A stretch of 64,000 nt of DNA, taken from assembly GCA_013423385.1 (NCBI GenBank), contig BLZA01000040.1, forward strand, positions 434,001 through 498,000, read 5' to 3'. Position numbers and translations under genes: made by a program. The stretch comes from Naganishia liquefaciens (Eukaryota > Basidiomycota > Tremellomycetes > Filobasidiales > Filobasidiaceae). Positions 1 through 11,875 of this stretch are shown piece by piece; the stretch's first letter is position 1; every line of letters starts with the position of its first letter. The notes beneath the pieces are model-generated. The model was not told where the DNA came from. It saw nothing but the letters and a program-made list of their open reading frames with translations, and searched no databases.

Positions 1-65
1 GTCAAAGGTGAGATCCGCGCCTGTTGGTATGTTGGTTCATGCTGTGAGACCGTTCGTCCGCCAAC

Positions 66-1740
66 ATGACGTCTCAGCAGGCAGGATCTTCTCTTTACCG
101 GATCTGCTCCCGTAAGGGGTTGTCTCGTATCCTTTGTGCTGAAGCAAGACGGCAATCTACCAGGGGACTCTCCCACGCAACGCGAACGTCATGTTCCTCT
201 TCCGCGATTCGTACAAGAACGCTCGACTTTCGCCGTCCCTATCTGATCGGAAGAGGTCTTGCGACTAGATGTGAGCCATTGGCAGGTCCTTGTTGTGCAA
301 TATGCTCAGTGAGCTTCATCGCGCAGCAGAAACGTCAGCGGCAGCGCAAATGATCGAAGGGGACATCTACCCTAAAGACGCATGGACAAATACTCCTTCA
401 TCCATCCTTGCAAAATTGCCAAGAAGGCTCCATCAGCAGCAAAACCATCCAATATCGATTCTCCGGAATCTGATTGAGGCCCACTTCCGCGACTTCAGCG
501 CAATCTCACCGGCATCAGCGATCGTCACCACTCATATGAACTTTGACGAATTGGGCTTCCCCGCCGATCATCCGGGACGATCGTTGACAGATTCATACTA
601 TCTCAATCAGACACATATGCTGCGCACGCATACGTCTGCCCATGAAGTAGAAACCTTCCGTGCGGGACACGACAAGTGGCTCCTATCAGCCGACGTCTAC
701 CGACGAGACGAAATCGATTCATCCCACTACCCAGTCTTCCACCAAATGGAGGGAGCTCGTGTATGGACGCGGGATCAATTACCGGAGTTGAAGGTGCTGA
801 ACGCGAAAATGGCCGAAGAGCTCGCAGCGTGTCCTCTTGTGATCGAAGATATCTCCATCTCGTCGGACTCGAATCCGTATCAAGCGCAGCATGACCCCGA
901 AGTCGCTAAGGAAATCGCACAGAATCTCAAGCATTCTCTGAACTCAATGATCTTCCAGCTGTTCGGACGTTTGAAGGCAAAGAGCACGGACGAGGAACCA
1001 TTGAGAGTCCGTTGGATCGAGGCGTTCTTTCCTTTCACTACGCCGAGTTACGAAGTCGAGGTGTTCTTTAACGGGGAGTGGTTGGAGATTCTCGGCTGCG
1101 GAGTTGTGCAGCAGAAGACTCTGGATAACGCAGGTGACTATCTTCGCAACCCCGATGTCATATCGTATTCTGACTCCCGCGTAAAGGCGTTCCGCAGAAG
1201 ATGGGGTGGGCTTTCGGCCTGGGATTGGAACGTATCGCCATGATTCTGTTCTCCATTCCTGACATCCGTCTCTTCTGGTCCGAAGACACACGTTTTCTCC
1301 GTCAATTCTCGGAAGGCCAAATCAATACGTTTAAGCCATACTCGAAATACCCACCGTGCTATAAAGATCTCAGCTTCTGGTTGCCTGAGGAGAAGAATCC
1401 AAAGGAAGCGCGGGGCGCTAAAGCGGCAGGCGGGGGTATGACGGGTGTGCAGTCGTTCCACGAGAACGATTTCTGCGAGATCGTTCGGGATGTCGCGGGT
1501 GATCTTATCGAGAGCGTCACTTTGGTATGCAGAGTGGACTTGATGTCAAGCCCTCCCGCTAATGCAATCCTTTTTTTCTAGATTGACGAGTTTACTAATA
1601 AGAAGACGGGCCGAAACAGCAAATGTTACCGTCTCAACTACCGGTCTATGGATCGCTCTCTCCTCAATGAGGAAGTGAACGCTCTACAAGATCAGGTGAT
1701 ACAGCGTCTGGTCGAAGAATTACAAATAGAGCCGCGGTGA
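66..1740 (+). CDS. MSF1: Mitochondrial phenylalanyl-tRNA synthetase (class II, monomeric)
   Basis: Charges mitochondrial tRNA-Phe with phenylalanine in the matrix. Modelled as four exons: 66-270, 327-1133, 1187-1524 and 1582-1740. Together they make 1509 nt, an exact 502-codon frame plus TGA. The first 68 residues are rich in Arg and Ser and lack acidic residues, as expected of a matrix-targeting peptide. The core carries family motifs, including [51 protein letters not shown] and [16 protein letters not shown]. The C-terminal part from about residue 385 is the anticodon-binding ferredoxin-like domain ([19 protein letters not shown]). Length matches yeast Msf1. The three introns are GT-AG and 53-57 nt. 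The start at 66 depends on the first intron; a further upstream exon cannot be excluded because the window begins 65 bp earlier. It converges on the glycosyltransferase gene 144 bp downstream. Confidence 0.93.
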
Positions 1741-1884
1741 GGGCCGATGGAGTCTGCCCGTCAGGCCAAGTTGATGGATTTTCACGAGTTGTCTCCGACG
1801 TCATTCGAAGCTCCACAATTGTGCGTTTTGATAGATCAGAAGCATCGACATATGACATACCGGAAGACTATATAAGCATGAGGA

Positions 1885-4470
1885 CTACAGACCCGTGAAC
1901 ATCAGGAGAAGGACAATGGCAATGATGACGAGTACAAGTCGTAATGCTCCTGCAACGACATTCAATATGTGTGCAATTTAGTCAAGATCAGCCACATCGA
2001 CTGTCCAAAACAAACTCACGCCTTATCAAAAACTGTTTGCGCTCGAATGGCGACATCTGGGTTAAACTTCGGCTTCCTGTGCGGCGAACGCGATTCCTGT
2101 CTTCCGAATGGGTCTCTTTGGCTATCTTGACTTGTAAAGCCTCTCGATATCCATCGACGCAGCGCTGCAGAGAGTCCTATAGTCAGAACCTTTCGCTAGG
2201 TCTAGGGCCGGAACATACCTCCATTGCGTCCCACCACGTATAGCCCCTCACTCCCTCCGTGCATGCCAGTCGACTCATCTTCTTGCGCAACTCATGGTCG
2301 ACCATCACTTTCGCTATCAAACGGGCATACCCATCTGCACCATGCAAAAACAGGGGACTGGACGCGTCTTTACACACTTCGTGCCAGTCCCGCATGGTAT
2401 AGGGCCAGCCCCGCAGTCTCTGTGCGCCATTCCCGTCGGGAAGAGGCAGAAGTAAACCGGTCAATTCTGGCTTGACCAGATCTCGAGTGCCATCTGCATC
2501 AAGCCCTATTACCGGCTTGCTTGAGATGTCAACTCCAGTTTCCGACGCAGAAAACAAAGGCCTACCAGTCCAAATGCCAGCGCTTCTAGCACAACCTGAC
2601 CAAAGGTCTATGATATCTCACCGATCAGCGTGACTTTTTCGGAAGTTTGGACGAATTCACGCTCACCTCCGTGAAAGACGGAAAGCAGAAGAAATCGGCA
2701 CTTGCGTAACATCTTGCCAATTCCTCCTTTTCTTGATACCCCATGAATTCGGCATCTATGCCTTTTTCCCGACAGACTCGCTGTATTTCGGGCTGTGCGG
2801 GTCCATGGCCGACAAAGACCATCTTGGGCGTCTGTGTCCCCGCGGGCAAGTGCGCCGGCAGGAGGGTTAACGCTTTGATAAGCAAAAGGAGATTCTTTTC
2901 CCATGACCTGCAAGCGATTGAGCGGCCTTTCAGATTGATGAGCTGCCGTTACTTTTTCCACTGCTCACATTCTGCTAACGAACAGGGCGACCAGTCTCTC
3001 CGACTTCGAGTTGGGTGCACGATCGTTTCTTATATCAGCAGGAACTGTCACAGGCGTCAACGGCGGTGTGAGGGGCATCACGAAAGAACTTTTGGGGTTT
3101 TTTGACGGCTGTTCGACACTTTCTGTCGAGGGTATAGATTCGATGCCCCAAGACTCTCTGAGCTGTTCCGAGCGTTTGACAGGATAAAGTTGAGGCAGAT
3201 CCACTCCGCGAGGCCAGGTGCGGACCCTTTCTACCCTTTTGGTGTGGAGCATCGCAGCCGTCGAAGGAGAGGGACACATGGTGAGAGATGTCCTGAAATA
3301 ACAAAATGCGTCGGTCGGCCGCTGTTTTTGCACCACGGGGACACTGACTTGGAGAGCAGGTAGGTTTGCCACTTCCAGATGATTGGCTCCAACCAAGGCA
3401 AGCCGAAGAGCGTGGCGTAGGTGGCGAGATTGCTAGGAGCGCCCGACTTCAGCATATCGGATTCTCCCTCTAATCACCGTTGATTTGTTGACTCACGTAT
3501 GATAGCTCGCGACAACCGCGCCTTCAAAAGCTTCTCCATGGGCAGTACGAGTGCCGCTCTGGGCCCATCGTCTGCGACCGAAATTGGGGATGAGCCCGAG
3601 TCCCAGCCGGGCAAGTGGTCCGACATACCTTCCCGCCCATCCTTTATCCATCGCTAGCATGGTCTGCCCTCCGAGCCAAATTGGATCGACAAAATGGATG
3701 ACATCAGGTTCCTGTGCGAATAGACGAGACGCATTATCGATAAGCCGCAAATCGTAGTCAGAGCATTCACTTACCCAATGTTGTATCTTCGACAGAAAGC
3801 GCGGTCGAAGAAAGTTCAACTATTGGAGGCAAGGTCAATTCGCTTTGATCGCACTGAACATGTCGAATCTATTACCTTGAGGCCCGGGTATAGCACGAGG
3901 GGCACTCCAAGAGTGCCAACAAGGGGATGGGAGGCGAAATGAGACTGGAAAGATATCCGTTTTCAGTGATACTGCTCTTCCCTTGTTGCAAGACCTGCTT
4001 GATGATGTACTTACCATTCCAGTTTGAGGGCCCAAAACCATACATTCGTGTCCCTCAGCTTCAAGATGGGTCAGAAGACGCGCCAAGGTCCTTGTCACGC
4101 CGTCAACTTTCGGTAGAAAGTTCTCGGTGACGATCATGATGCGGAGACCTTTTCTACCTCTGCCTTCGCTCAGCCAGAGTCTTCTTTTCCTTCTTTCGTC
4201 GAGAGTCATGTCTGGCTTCCATGCTCCTTTTGCGCACTCCGTAGTCCTGGCACCCAGTGTCTCAAGAGTCTTGCGGCATTGGAGTTCTGCTGACGATTGT
4301 CTGACCGCAGTGATCAACGGTTCACCGATGCTGATGGCTTCCATGGCTATCTCCCTGTCAATGTGACTGATGGCGTTGCAAGTGACGGAGCACGAGGGGT
4401 AGATGGAGCTCGCGGTGTCGGACAGCATTATGGCCGGAGTTTCCTTCTTGCTGTTTGGCTCCGTAATCAT
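1885..4470 (-). CDS. GT4-family glycosyltransferase with C-terminal membrane anchor
   Basis: A GT-B fold glycosyltransferase resembling the SQD2 / GDP-mannose-dependent alpha-mannosyltransferase branch of family GT4. It starts with ATG at 4470 and has at least nine exons. Visible blocks in order are IMIVTENFLPKVDGVTRT (N-terminal Rossmann start), SHFASHPLVGTLGVPLVLYP, PDVIHFVDPIWLGGQTML, VVASYHTNLATYATLFGLPW, SPSTAAMLHTKRVERVRTW, LVALFVSRMSWEKNLLLLIK, MVFVGHGPAQPEIQRVC, and TFGQVVLEALAFGLPVIGLD, the donor-binding E-x7-E region. About 110 N-terminal residues before the fold look disordered. The last exon (about 1885-1950) encodes a single hydrophobic helix (RLVLVIIAIVLLLMFTGL) ending in TAG, so the enzyme is probably tail-anchored to the ER or Golgi with the catalytic domain in the cytosol. 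An in-frame 57-nt stretch near 3590-3650 may be exon or intron. Donor and acceptor substrates cannot be read from the sequence. Confidence 0.88.
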
Positions 4471-5117
4471 GGGTGAATGGCAGTTCTTGGAAGGGACGAA
4501 TTGGGGAAGCCTTGTAATATTTGCCTCGATATATCGTGCTCACTCGCTTTCAGCCTAGTCTCTGAAAGCATTATGCGTAGCTTATACTCAAATTCAGCGA
4601 GAGTATCACAACGCAACAATGGCCGTTGCAAAACATTTCTTTCCGGCACTGCTGTAGCGCCTTCCCGACATAGACAACCCGGCATATAGAGAATCCTCCG
4701 TAGAAAACTCTACCGCAGTGCCCCGTTCGTCTTGGATGGGAAGTGAACGTTCTCGACTCACAAATACTATACGATGTTCCCCGCAGAAACATGTTTACTT
4801 TGTTGAACACACGTTCGCTAATGTCTCTGACATTCCGCTAAAATGACCTAAGCTAAAGGCTAGCGCCTCGTCATGTGAGTCATTTTGGTTTGCTTCGCCA
4901 ACATCTACATTTAACCTATATGCTCCGCTTCTTGGCGGGGTTCTCGACAGTCGGAACGTGGTCCGGAGCATCGGCCAGATTACAGGCAGAGAGGTACGGC
5001 ATATGATTGCTATTTCGTTCAATTTTTGCACAAATCGATAAGGCGACTTCAGGCTACCCAGAACAACAGCCACGCGTTTGAAGCGACCGACAATAGCTGT
5101 GGCTACAACTTAGTGCT
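4471..5117. other. Intergenic: 5' side of the GT4 gene, 3' side of the decarboxylase
   Basis: About 650 bp separating two head-to-tail minus-strand genes. It should hold the GT4 promoter and 5' leader (near 4471-4700) and the decarboxylase 3' UTR (near 5000-5117). Short open frames occur on both strands, but none carries a recognisable motif or a splice path into a neighbour. I see no RNA gene or repeat. Confidence 0.5.
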
Positions 5118-7702
5118 TCAGCAGATTCCGTGGGTCTTGCCATGTTTGCCCTGTAGAGAGTGCTTGTCATTCATATGGGTCCCCTTCCTGGCCTTGGCGT
5201 TCGTCTTCTTCGCGTTCTGGTGATCCTTGAACCAAGCGGAGATAGTGTCCTGATCTTGGGTGTCAAGGAAGTCGCAGACTTGCACAATGTCACGAACCAC
5301 TGTGAGGTAATAGTGATAAGCCAGTGTCTTCAAGCTAGAATCTCGTTCAGAATCACGGCACTCACAGGCGGCAGCCTTAGATCTCGAAAAGTCCATTCGG
5401 CAAACAACCCGCAAAAGCTTCAAGTCTTCAGCGTGCGGGGCCATGCTGGGAGTGGTGTGGTCAATCTAAAGACCATTACTTATACCTGGCACAATTGCAA
5501 GCTTACGTGTAGGCCGGAATGATCCAGTTTCGGGATCTCAGTCTGGCGGCAATAGCGAACTTTGGCGAGCGAGGATTAATAGGGTATTCAGACACCTTCC
5601 TAAGTGAACTTACTTCGTCATAGTGATGCTTTTCTTTCAACCTAAGCCGCAAAGTCAATCAACACCAGGGAAAAGCTTGGCGAAAAGCAGCTCCCACCTA
5701 AAGGCAACCAAGGGCAAGCTCTCGCCACCACCCTGATTCATTCTGACGAACCGCCCGGTGCTCTCAAGCTGGGCCGCGAGCCAGTCTGAAGTCTCAGTAA
5801 TGCTCTGCATGATGGCTCGGAACCCAGATTTGCCGTTTCGAATAAGAACGTAATACTGTCCGATGACTTGAGTGGCGGACTTTGAGAAGTTGAGGGTGAA
5901 AGAAGCCTAAGGGAAGGGTGATTAGGAACGGTTGAAGTATACCATTCGGCAAAATCACCTGTTCGGCTCCCAAGTAGTTCCTGGATGATATGCCATAAGC
6001 ACTCGATAGACCCTGAGCTCCGGGTATCACTTACACATGGAAGACAAGCTCTTCGGGCAGATACTCCTTGGATCGCCAGATCGCCCAACCGACACTGAGT
6101 TTCGATGAGAAACATAGCACACTTGCAAAGTCACCTCGAGGAGCTCACCCAGCATAAGTCATTCCATACCTTGAAGAAGAGCATGAGGCTAGGAACGCCG
6201 ATCTGTTGGACAATTTGCACTCACTTGTGTCCGGAAGCATTAATGGAGACAACTCGAGGCAGTCGGAAATCCCACTCTAATTCGGGCTTGACAAACGGCG
6301 CAACGAAACCACCGGAAGCTTTTGAGTAGGTCAGTCAAATTAGCAAAGACCTTGCCCCTATCGACTCACCCGCATCGACATGAATTTTGATGTCTAGACC
6401 CTTTTCAGCTTGAAGTTTTTCCAAACCATCATTGAGCGCCTTGATGTCCTCTACAAATCTAAATCAGCCTTGTATCGCAGGATAGGCAGCAGCGATATGA
6501 ATCACTTACCGTATTCACCAGTCTATCAACATAACACGTCAGAATTTGTTAGAAGTTGCAAGCTCTCAGTCGCTGCCACTTACGTAGGTCGTTCCTACAA
6601 AAACAGTAACGTTTCAGGAAAGGTTCTTTGGAGAGCGACAACTGCCATTCTCACCTAGGATGCCGACAACACCGATAGTATTCTCGTCGCACAGCTCGAT
6701 AGCCTACACCGATGGACATGAGCTGAAGGGAAAACCCCCCATCTCGCATGACATACTTGTTTAGGGTCAATGACGTATCGGTCCTTGGTGCAATAGACAT
6801 ATTTCTCCTCGATATCCAGATATCGGGCAGCCTTTTCCCAGCCTAAAGTGGAGTGATGAATCAGCCAGGAGCGCCGAGGTTGCGGTCGGAAATGAATACA
6901 CGCACAAACTTGGACAGCAGAGTTCATGACAATATTGGGATTGTAGTGCGGCTTGCCAGCAGCTTTTCGTGCAGCCTGCCACTTGCGCTTCATAGCGAGA
7001 GTAGCGAGAATAATGGCTGTCGTCAGATATAGAATCAGTTGACTAGAGCCTTGCTTGGACGCAAGTTCAGCGAAGCGCGTACCCTCGGAGGATCCAATAG
7101 TCGAGACACCGAGAGATTCGTCATCAGGATTGTTGACAGGAGCATTGAATAGCCTTGCAATCATGTTGACACATCGATTCGAGAGGTCCTGCGATGCGGG
7201 GTACTCTTCCTGCGAAACATCGTAAGAAAGTTAAGCACACAAACGAATGAAAGTCTACTTCTTGAGAGTTCCTTTCCGGACTTACCGCATCAATGATGTT
7301 CTTTGCCAAAGTCTCCATCATCAGCTTTTCCGCTTGCGGTTCCATATACGTCGTCACAAAAGTAGCCAGATTCAAGCTGGTTGAACCGTCTCCCTGGGAA
7401 GACGTAGGAAACATTGGTCAGTACAGGTGTATTGAGATCTTGCTGACATACCTGAAGCTCATCGTGTACAAGCTGATATGCGGTCTCGGCAGGCATAGGC
7501 TCTTCCTTCATCTCGAACTGCAGTCGAGAAGGTCAATCATAGACTCGGCAAGAAAACTCGAGTCCGTATCACTCACATGAGGAAGATCCTCTGCCGCGAA
7601 TTGGCTGCCATAGACAAGCGAGTTCTCGAAGTGAATCGCCTTCTTGGCCTCGGCGTCGGTCTTCTTGATATTGTCGGCGGAAACGGTACCTAGGAGAACC
7701 AT
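5118..7702 (-). CDS. GAD1: Glutamate decarboxylase (PLP-dependent)
   Basis: Converts L-glutamate to GABA and CO2 in the cytosol, the entry step of the GABA shunt. ATG at 7702 begins [18 protein letters not shown], and the stop is at 5118. The gene is cut by about a dozen introns of 50-75 nt. Family blocks in order are [57 protein letters not shown] (phosphate-binding loop), [76 protein letters not shown] and [19 protein letters not shown]. The PLP-binding Lys lies in SGHKYG; its codon is split by an intron (bases at 6225 and 6169). The C-terminal tail is basic and ends HGIC. I see no clear plant-type calmodulin-binding helix. Confidence 0.95.
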
Positions 7703-8354
7703 CTTTAATGTCTGATTGGAGAAGTGATGGAGATGGAGGATAGTGAGCGGCAGTCTTTACAGTTCCAAGCGCAAATATATGGGCAGTCGGGAAGGCAGTG
7801 TTCAACGAGTCCTCGAGGCATCGTCATCGGGGATAGAACGTGAGACAACACATTCCCCATTCGTCATCCGCGGAAGCTGATTCCGGCCTCGGGCCGCTGA
7901 AAATAGATGAATGGGTACTCGGGCAGCTAGCTACTCGGGCTGATGACAGTCTTGTGATTCTTGGGACCCTACGCCTTCCCACATTGACAATCTGACTAGT
8001 CGCCAAGCAAGGTTGCACCTGGCCTCTGGTCAAGAGTCAAAACCTCTTGGATATATTTTGTGGCGCTGGGAGATCACCACATCTCGTATCAAGATCTCGA
8101 AATTGCATTGATCAGCGCGTACACTCTCTCCCGCAGCATCCGTACGGTCGTGATGCAAACTCGACTCGGATAGTTACTCGCGTGAAGGCGATTAAGTGTC
8201 ATTTCATGGTAATATATGGCAATATATGCATGTCTCATGATACGTGCCGCCCCGGGATCCGCAATCGGATCCGCAAGCAAAAAGCGCGTTCCTCGAACAC
8301 GGTTCTGTACGCAGCCTTCTCCCGCCCGTGGACAGTCACCCCCTAGATCCTTAT
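7703..8354. promoter_or_regulatory. Upstream region of the glutamate decarboxylase gene
   Basis: A 650-bp gap between the decarboxylase ATG and the stop of the upstream minus-strand transporter. It must contain the decarboxylase promoter and the transporter 3' UTR. The only notable structure is a short GGATCCG-rich palindromic patch near 8250-8275. No coding signal is visible. Confidence 0.4.
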
Positions 8355-9475
8355 TTATAACGACGCTCCTTCAACATCGGTATAACCCTCGTACGCGTAC
8401 ACAACCGCAAATCCCAAGAAGGCCACAGCGCCAACGAGAGTGATTGTGCGTACGCTGATTTTTGTCGCAAGTAGTCGTCCGCCCAGTACAGCGATCCCTG
8501 TGCAGATGAAGTGACCCGCGATGGTTCCGAATGCGACCACGAAAATGTCCTGCCAGCCCATCAATGATCAGCTTGAAGCGCGATACACATCATCATCCGA
8601 CTTACATTAACACCCGCCAAGGCGATCGTTGCGATCTGACTACGATCGCCCCACTCGCCCAAAAACGTCAAGATGAACGCCTGGGCGAACACGGGCGAGA
8701 AGAAAAGACCACAGAAGTTCCGTGTTGAATTTTTGAGGTCCTTGGCAGACAGCTTTGCCTTTACCCCACCTCCGGATGACTTCTCCGGCGCGGAGAGGGG
8801 ATGCGTACGGTGTGCTTTTTTAGACGACGGCTTGGCGAAGTCGTTTAGGCTGATAGAGTTTCCGTTGGCGTGACCCTCTTCCATATCAAGGGCGGCTTTT
8901 CGTCCGTCAATGTCCATCATGCCTTCTTCCTCTTCAAGCTCATCCTCGACTTCTCGCATTTCCTCCTGGATGTGCGAAGATCCTGCGGGGATGGCGAGAC
9001 CTTCCTGCAACATCTTGACGCCAAAAACAAGGAAGAGTAGAGCAGCGATATAGTGTGTCCATTTCTGCCAAAGGATCGACCTTGAGCGCTCGCTCTCGAA
9101 GTGTGATTGGTCAAGGACTTACTGCGGGCACGAATCCCAATATCACCTTGCCCATTGCAGCACTCAATATGCTCATCACCATGAGACTGGCAAAGGCTCC
9201 GGTGAATACAGTCATTCTTGGATGACGTGTCGCCATGATTGCAGCGATCAGAAAGGTCTTGTCGCCTGAATGTCAAGCACGACGATGAGAACCGTGAACG
9301 GTGACCGATAGATAGCAAGTGGCGTACCGATTTCACTGACAAGAATCATGATAAACGACTGCGTCAAGGCCTCTGTGATGGGAGGCAGAAATTGTCAAGA
9401 CTGACTATCTGCCAATGCTGGTAGAGCTTTCGGCTGAGACTTACCCAACGGAGTCCCTTCAACAACTTGATCCAT
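8355..9475 (-). CDS. GDT1: GDT1/TMEM165-family Ca2+/Mn2+ transporter
   Basis: A Golgi membrane cation exchanger of the UPF0016 family, which supplies Mn2+ and Ca2+ to lumenal glycosyltransferases. ATG at 9475 (MDQVVEGTPL) and TAA at 8355-8357. Both diagnostic E-x-G-D-[KR]-[ST] signatures are present: SEIGDKTFLIAAIMATRHPR in the first half and LGEWGDRSQIATIALAGVN in the second. Each is followed by hydrophobic helices (SLMVMSILSAAMGKVILGF; VVAFGTIAGHFICTGIAVLG), giving six to seven membrane segments. The central cytosolic loop is unusually acidic (EEMREVEDELEEEEGMMDID) and then basic/Ser-rich. The N-terminus is short and no signal peptide is seen, so an extra upstream exon is possible. It shares a 337-bp divergent promoter region with the ArfGAP gene. 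Confidence 0.93.
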
Positions 9476-9812
9476 GATGTCGACTGATTGTCTTGCAAAT
9501 ACTGCCAAGCAGGGGATATGTCCCTCGTCCCTGAACAAGCCTTCCTATTGCGTCGTCCAATTATCTGACAGGCGTCGTTCGCAGACCCTTCGACCTGTAG
9601 GATTCGCTATGGTTGGCCGCAAACTCTGCCAGCGCGTTTGGCTGCCACATGTCGTTGATGTTTCGAAAGATTGGGCTGAGCGGAAGCAAATGTGGACGTG
9701 GCGCGCGTATCAGACGTGGTCGATCGCGTCGGTATAGCGAGTTGCATGATGATGGCATCATTGGCTTGGGAAGACTGAACCGAGTCGATTGACAGTGCTC
9801 AAGACTGCTGTC
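9476..9812. promoter_or_regulatory. Divergent promoter region between GDT1 and the ArfGAP
   Basis: 337 bp between two divergently transcribed start codons. It must hold both promoters and 5' leaders. No canonical TATA box or repeated motif stands out. The overlapping short open frames have no family features. Confidence 0.45.
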
Positions 9813-11710
9813 ATGTCGAGACAAGGTACGTATCGCTTTTGAATGCAACATGCGCTCTCTGACCTTGCTGGGAATCGCAGATCGCGCTACGACGGAGCGA
9901 CATGCCAAGCTCCTGCGGGAACTGGTCAAGCAACCAGATAACAAGCTTTGTGCGGATTGCAAGAAGAATGGTAAGCAATATGGTGGTTGTTGGAGACCAT
10001 TTTGCTGATGTTGACGCGGTCGTCAATACAGATGCCAGATGGGCATCCTGGAATATGTGCGTAACGACCATTGGTTCACCCAAGAACACCACAGTTGACC
10101 GAGATCTGAACCTTTAGAGGATGCTTCGTGTGCATTCGGTGCTCTGGTATTCATCGATCTATGGGAACGCATATCAGTAGAGGTAAGTCACTCGTCTGGG
10201 CTTTCAATAGTATATTGATATCGCCCATATCGCCCCCTTTTTCAGTCAAATCCGTCGATCTAGACATCTGGACTCCTGATCAGATCGAGGTATGTCTTCC
10301 GAGATCGCTCCGCACAGATAAGGTCTAGAGCTTGCACAAACAACAGAATGTCAAGAAATGGGGAAATCGACGGGCGAATATCTACTGGGAAGCGCATCTG
10401 AAAGCAGGACATATTCCACCAGACCAGTATGTGTTTTCAGCCCCACTATGGCTAGCACATGGTTTTCCGCATGAGTTATGAGCTGACACCGATTGCCTCT
10501 GTGTAGCAAAATCGAGTCATTCATACGCTCCAAATATGAATCTCGGAGATGGGCAATGCGATCACCTGTCCCGGAGGATCCCTCAGTCCTTGACGACCAC
10601 GCTCAGGGAGACGGTGCCGACGAGATCGCATCGACACCAACGCCAACAAAGACAACGGCTCCGCCAGCAGTGTCTTCACGCTCGACCGCCGGTGCGGCTC
10701 CTCCTCAACCCACCCGCGTAGGTCACCCACTCCTCTCCGCATCCAGTCGCACCCCCAAGGCATCGCCGGCTCCCACGGCAAAACCTCCCGCACAAGCGGC
10801 TACATTTGATCTTTTAGGCGACTTGGGAGACTCCACTGGTTCCGAAACCGCGACACCTACGACGTCTCATAACGGTCCACCTCCCGCTGTTCCGGGGAAT
10901 CGACCGACAGCTGCTCCTGCTGCCGCTACTCAATTGCCATCCCTCGCACCTGTCGTCCCTGCAAAGCCGGCCCCACCAGCTCCTGGAGCAGGTCTGTTCG
11001 ATTTGGACTTCAAGGCTCCAACTCCGACGGCAACGGCCCAGAAGCCCAGAACGAGCACCAATGACATTCTTTCTCTTTTCTCCACTCCATCTGCCCCTCC
11101 CGTGTACTCCCAGTCCTCTGTCCCGCATCAAACAAGCTACCAGCAACCCACTCCCACCCAGTCCCAGCATCAAGCAGCAGTTTTTGGTCAAGCGGGCAGC
11201 TACAATGCGCCTCCCACAATTGCGCCGCAGGGTCAAGAAGCTTACGCCACATGGACTGGTACAAGTGCGGTGACATCGACATCGCCTCGTGGAATCACCA
11301 GCGGCATGTCAAATCTGAGCATGGGCGGCGCAGATGTCTGGGGAGCTTCAGTACCGAATGCACAGGTAGGTGACAACATCCAAAGGAACCGCTTGCCATC
11401 GGCTTATCGACTGATCCGGCTTTCCGAGCAGTCACCAGTGCGGGCACCTACCGCTACCTCTCCGTATACAGCGCAACCCCTCTCGCAAACAACGAGCTCG
11501 TACGCGCCGAACCCGTCGCACAATTACTTCTCGTCATCTCAAGATGTTTGGGGAAATGGCTCAACTGCGAACGTGGCCTCGAATGGGTCATCTTCTGGTG
11601 GAATTACTTCCCCCGGCGGATTTGACTCATTTGGTGGAGCTCCCGCCACAGCCGGAGCCTCGAATAGTGCTAAGCAAATGCCAGACCCCTTTGCAAACAT
11701 CTGGAAATAG
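9813..11710 (+). CDS. AGE2: ArfGAP zinc-finger protein (Age2/SMAP-like)
   Basis: Stimulates GTP hydrolysis by Arf GTPases on trans-Golgi and endosomal membranes. ATG at 9813 (MSRQ) is followed by seven small 5' exons that splice in phase to the full ArfGAP domain. The zinc finger CADC-x16-CIRC is complete, with the arginine-finger region [19 protein letters not shown] and then [19 protein letters not shown]. The domain ends with [18 protein letters not shown]. The remaining 350 residues are low-complexity, rich in Pro, Thr, Ser, Ala and Gln, with LFDLDFK- and DILSLFS-like short acidic/hydrophobic motifs of the kind that bind clathrin or adaptors (inference). A 66-nt in-frame intron (11366-11431) near the 3' end fits GT-AG consensus. 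The stop TAG is at 11708-11710. The gene converges on the Dicer gene with about 165 bp between stops. Confidence 0.93.
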
Positions 11711-11875
11711 AGAAGATCATGACAAAATTGGCGCTGTCTCCTATACGCGGTGGCGAGACCGCAGCTGCCGTAGGCATCGTGCAGAAAGACTTTCGGTTGT
11801 AAAGAACACGACTCCGATATCGCATTGTCTGTACATCCTTTAGCACTTCTGCTGGAACGCTCGCATCCTTTTGAG

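Noticed and set aside
164-270. Frame ending [26 protein letters not shown] as the end of an upstream gene
   Set aside because: It overlaps the MSF1 leader exon in another frame. The targeting-peptide frame splices in phase into the synthetase, and no upstream domain supports the alternative.
4795-5073. 92-codon minus-strand frame between the GT4 and decarboxylase genes
   Set aside because: It starts at GTG, has no motif and no splice link. It is consistent with 3' UTR and spacer.
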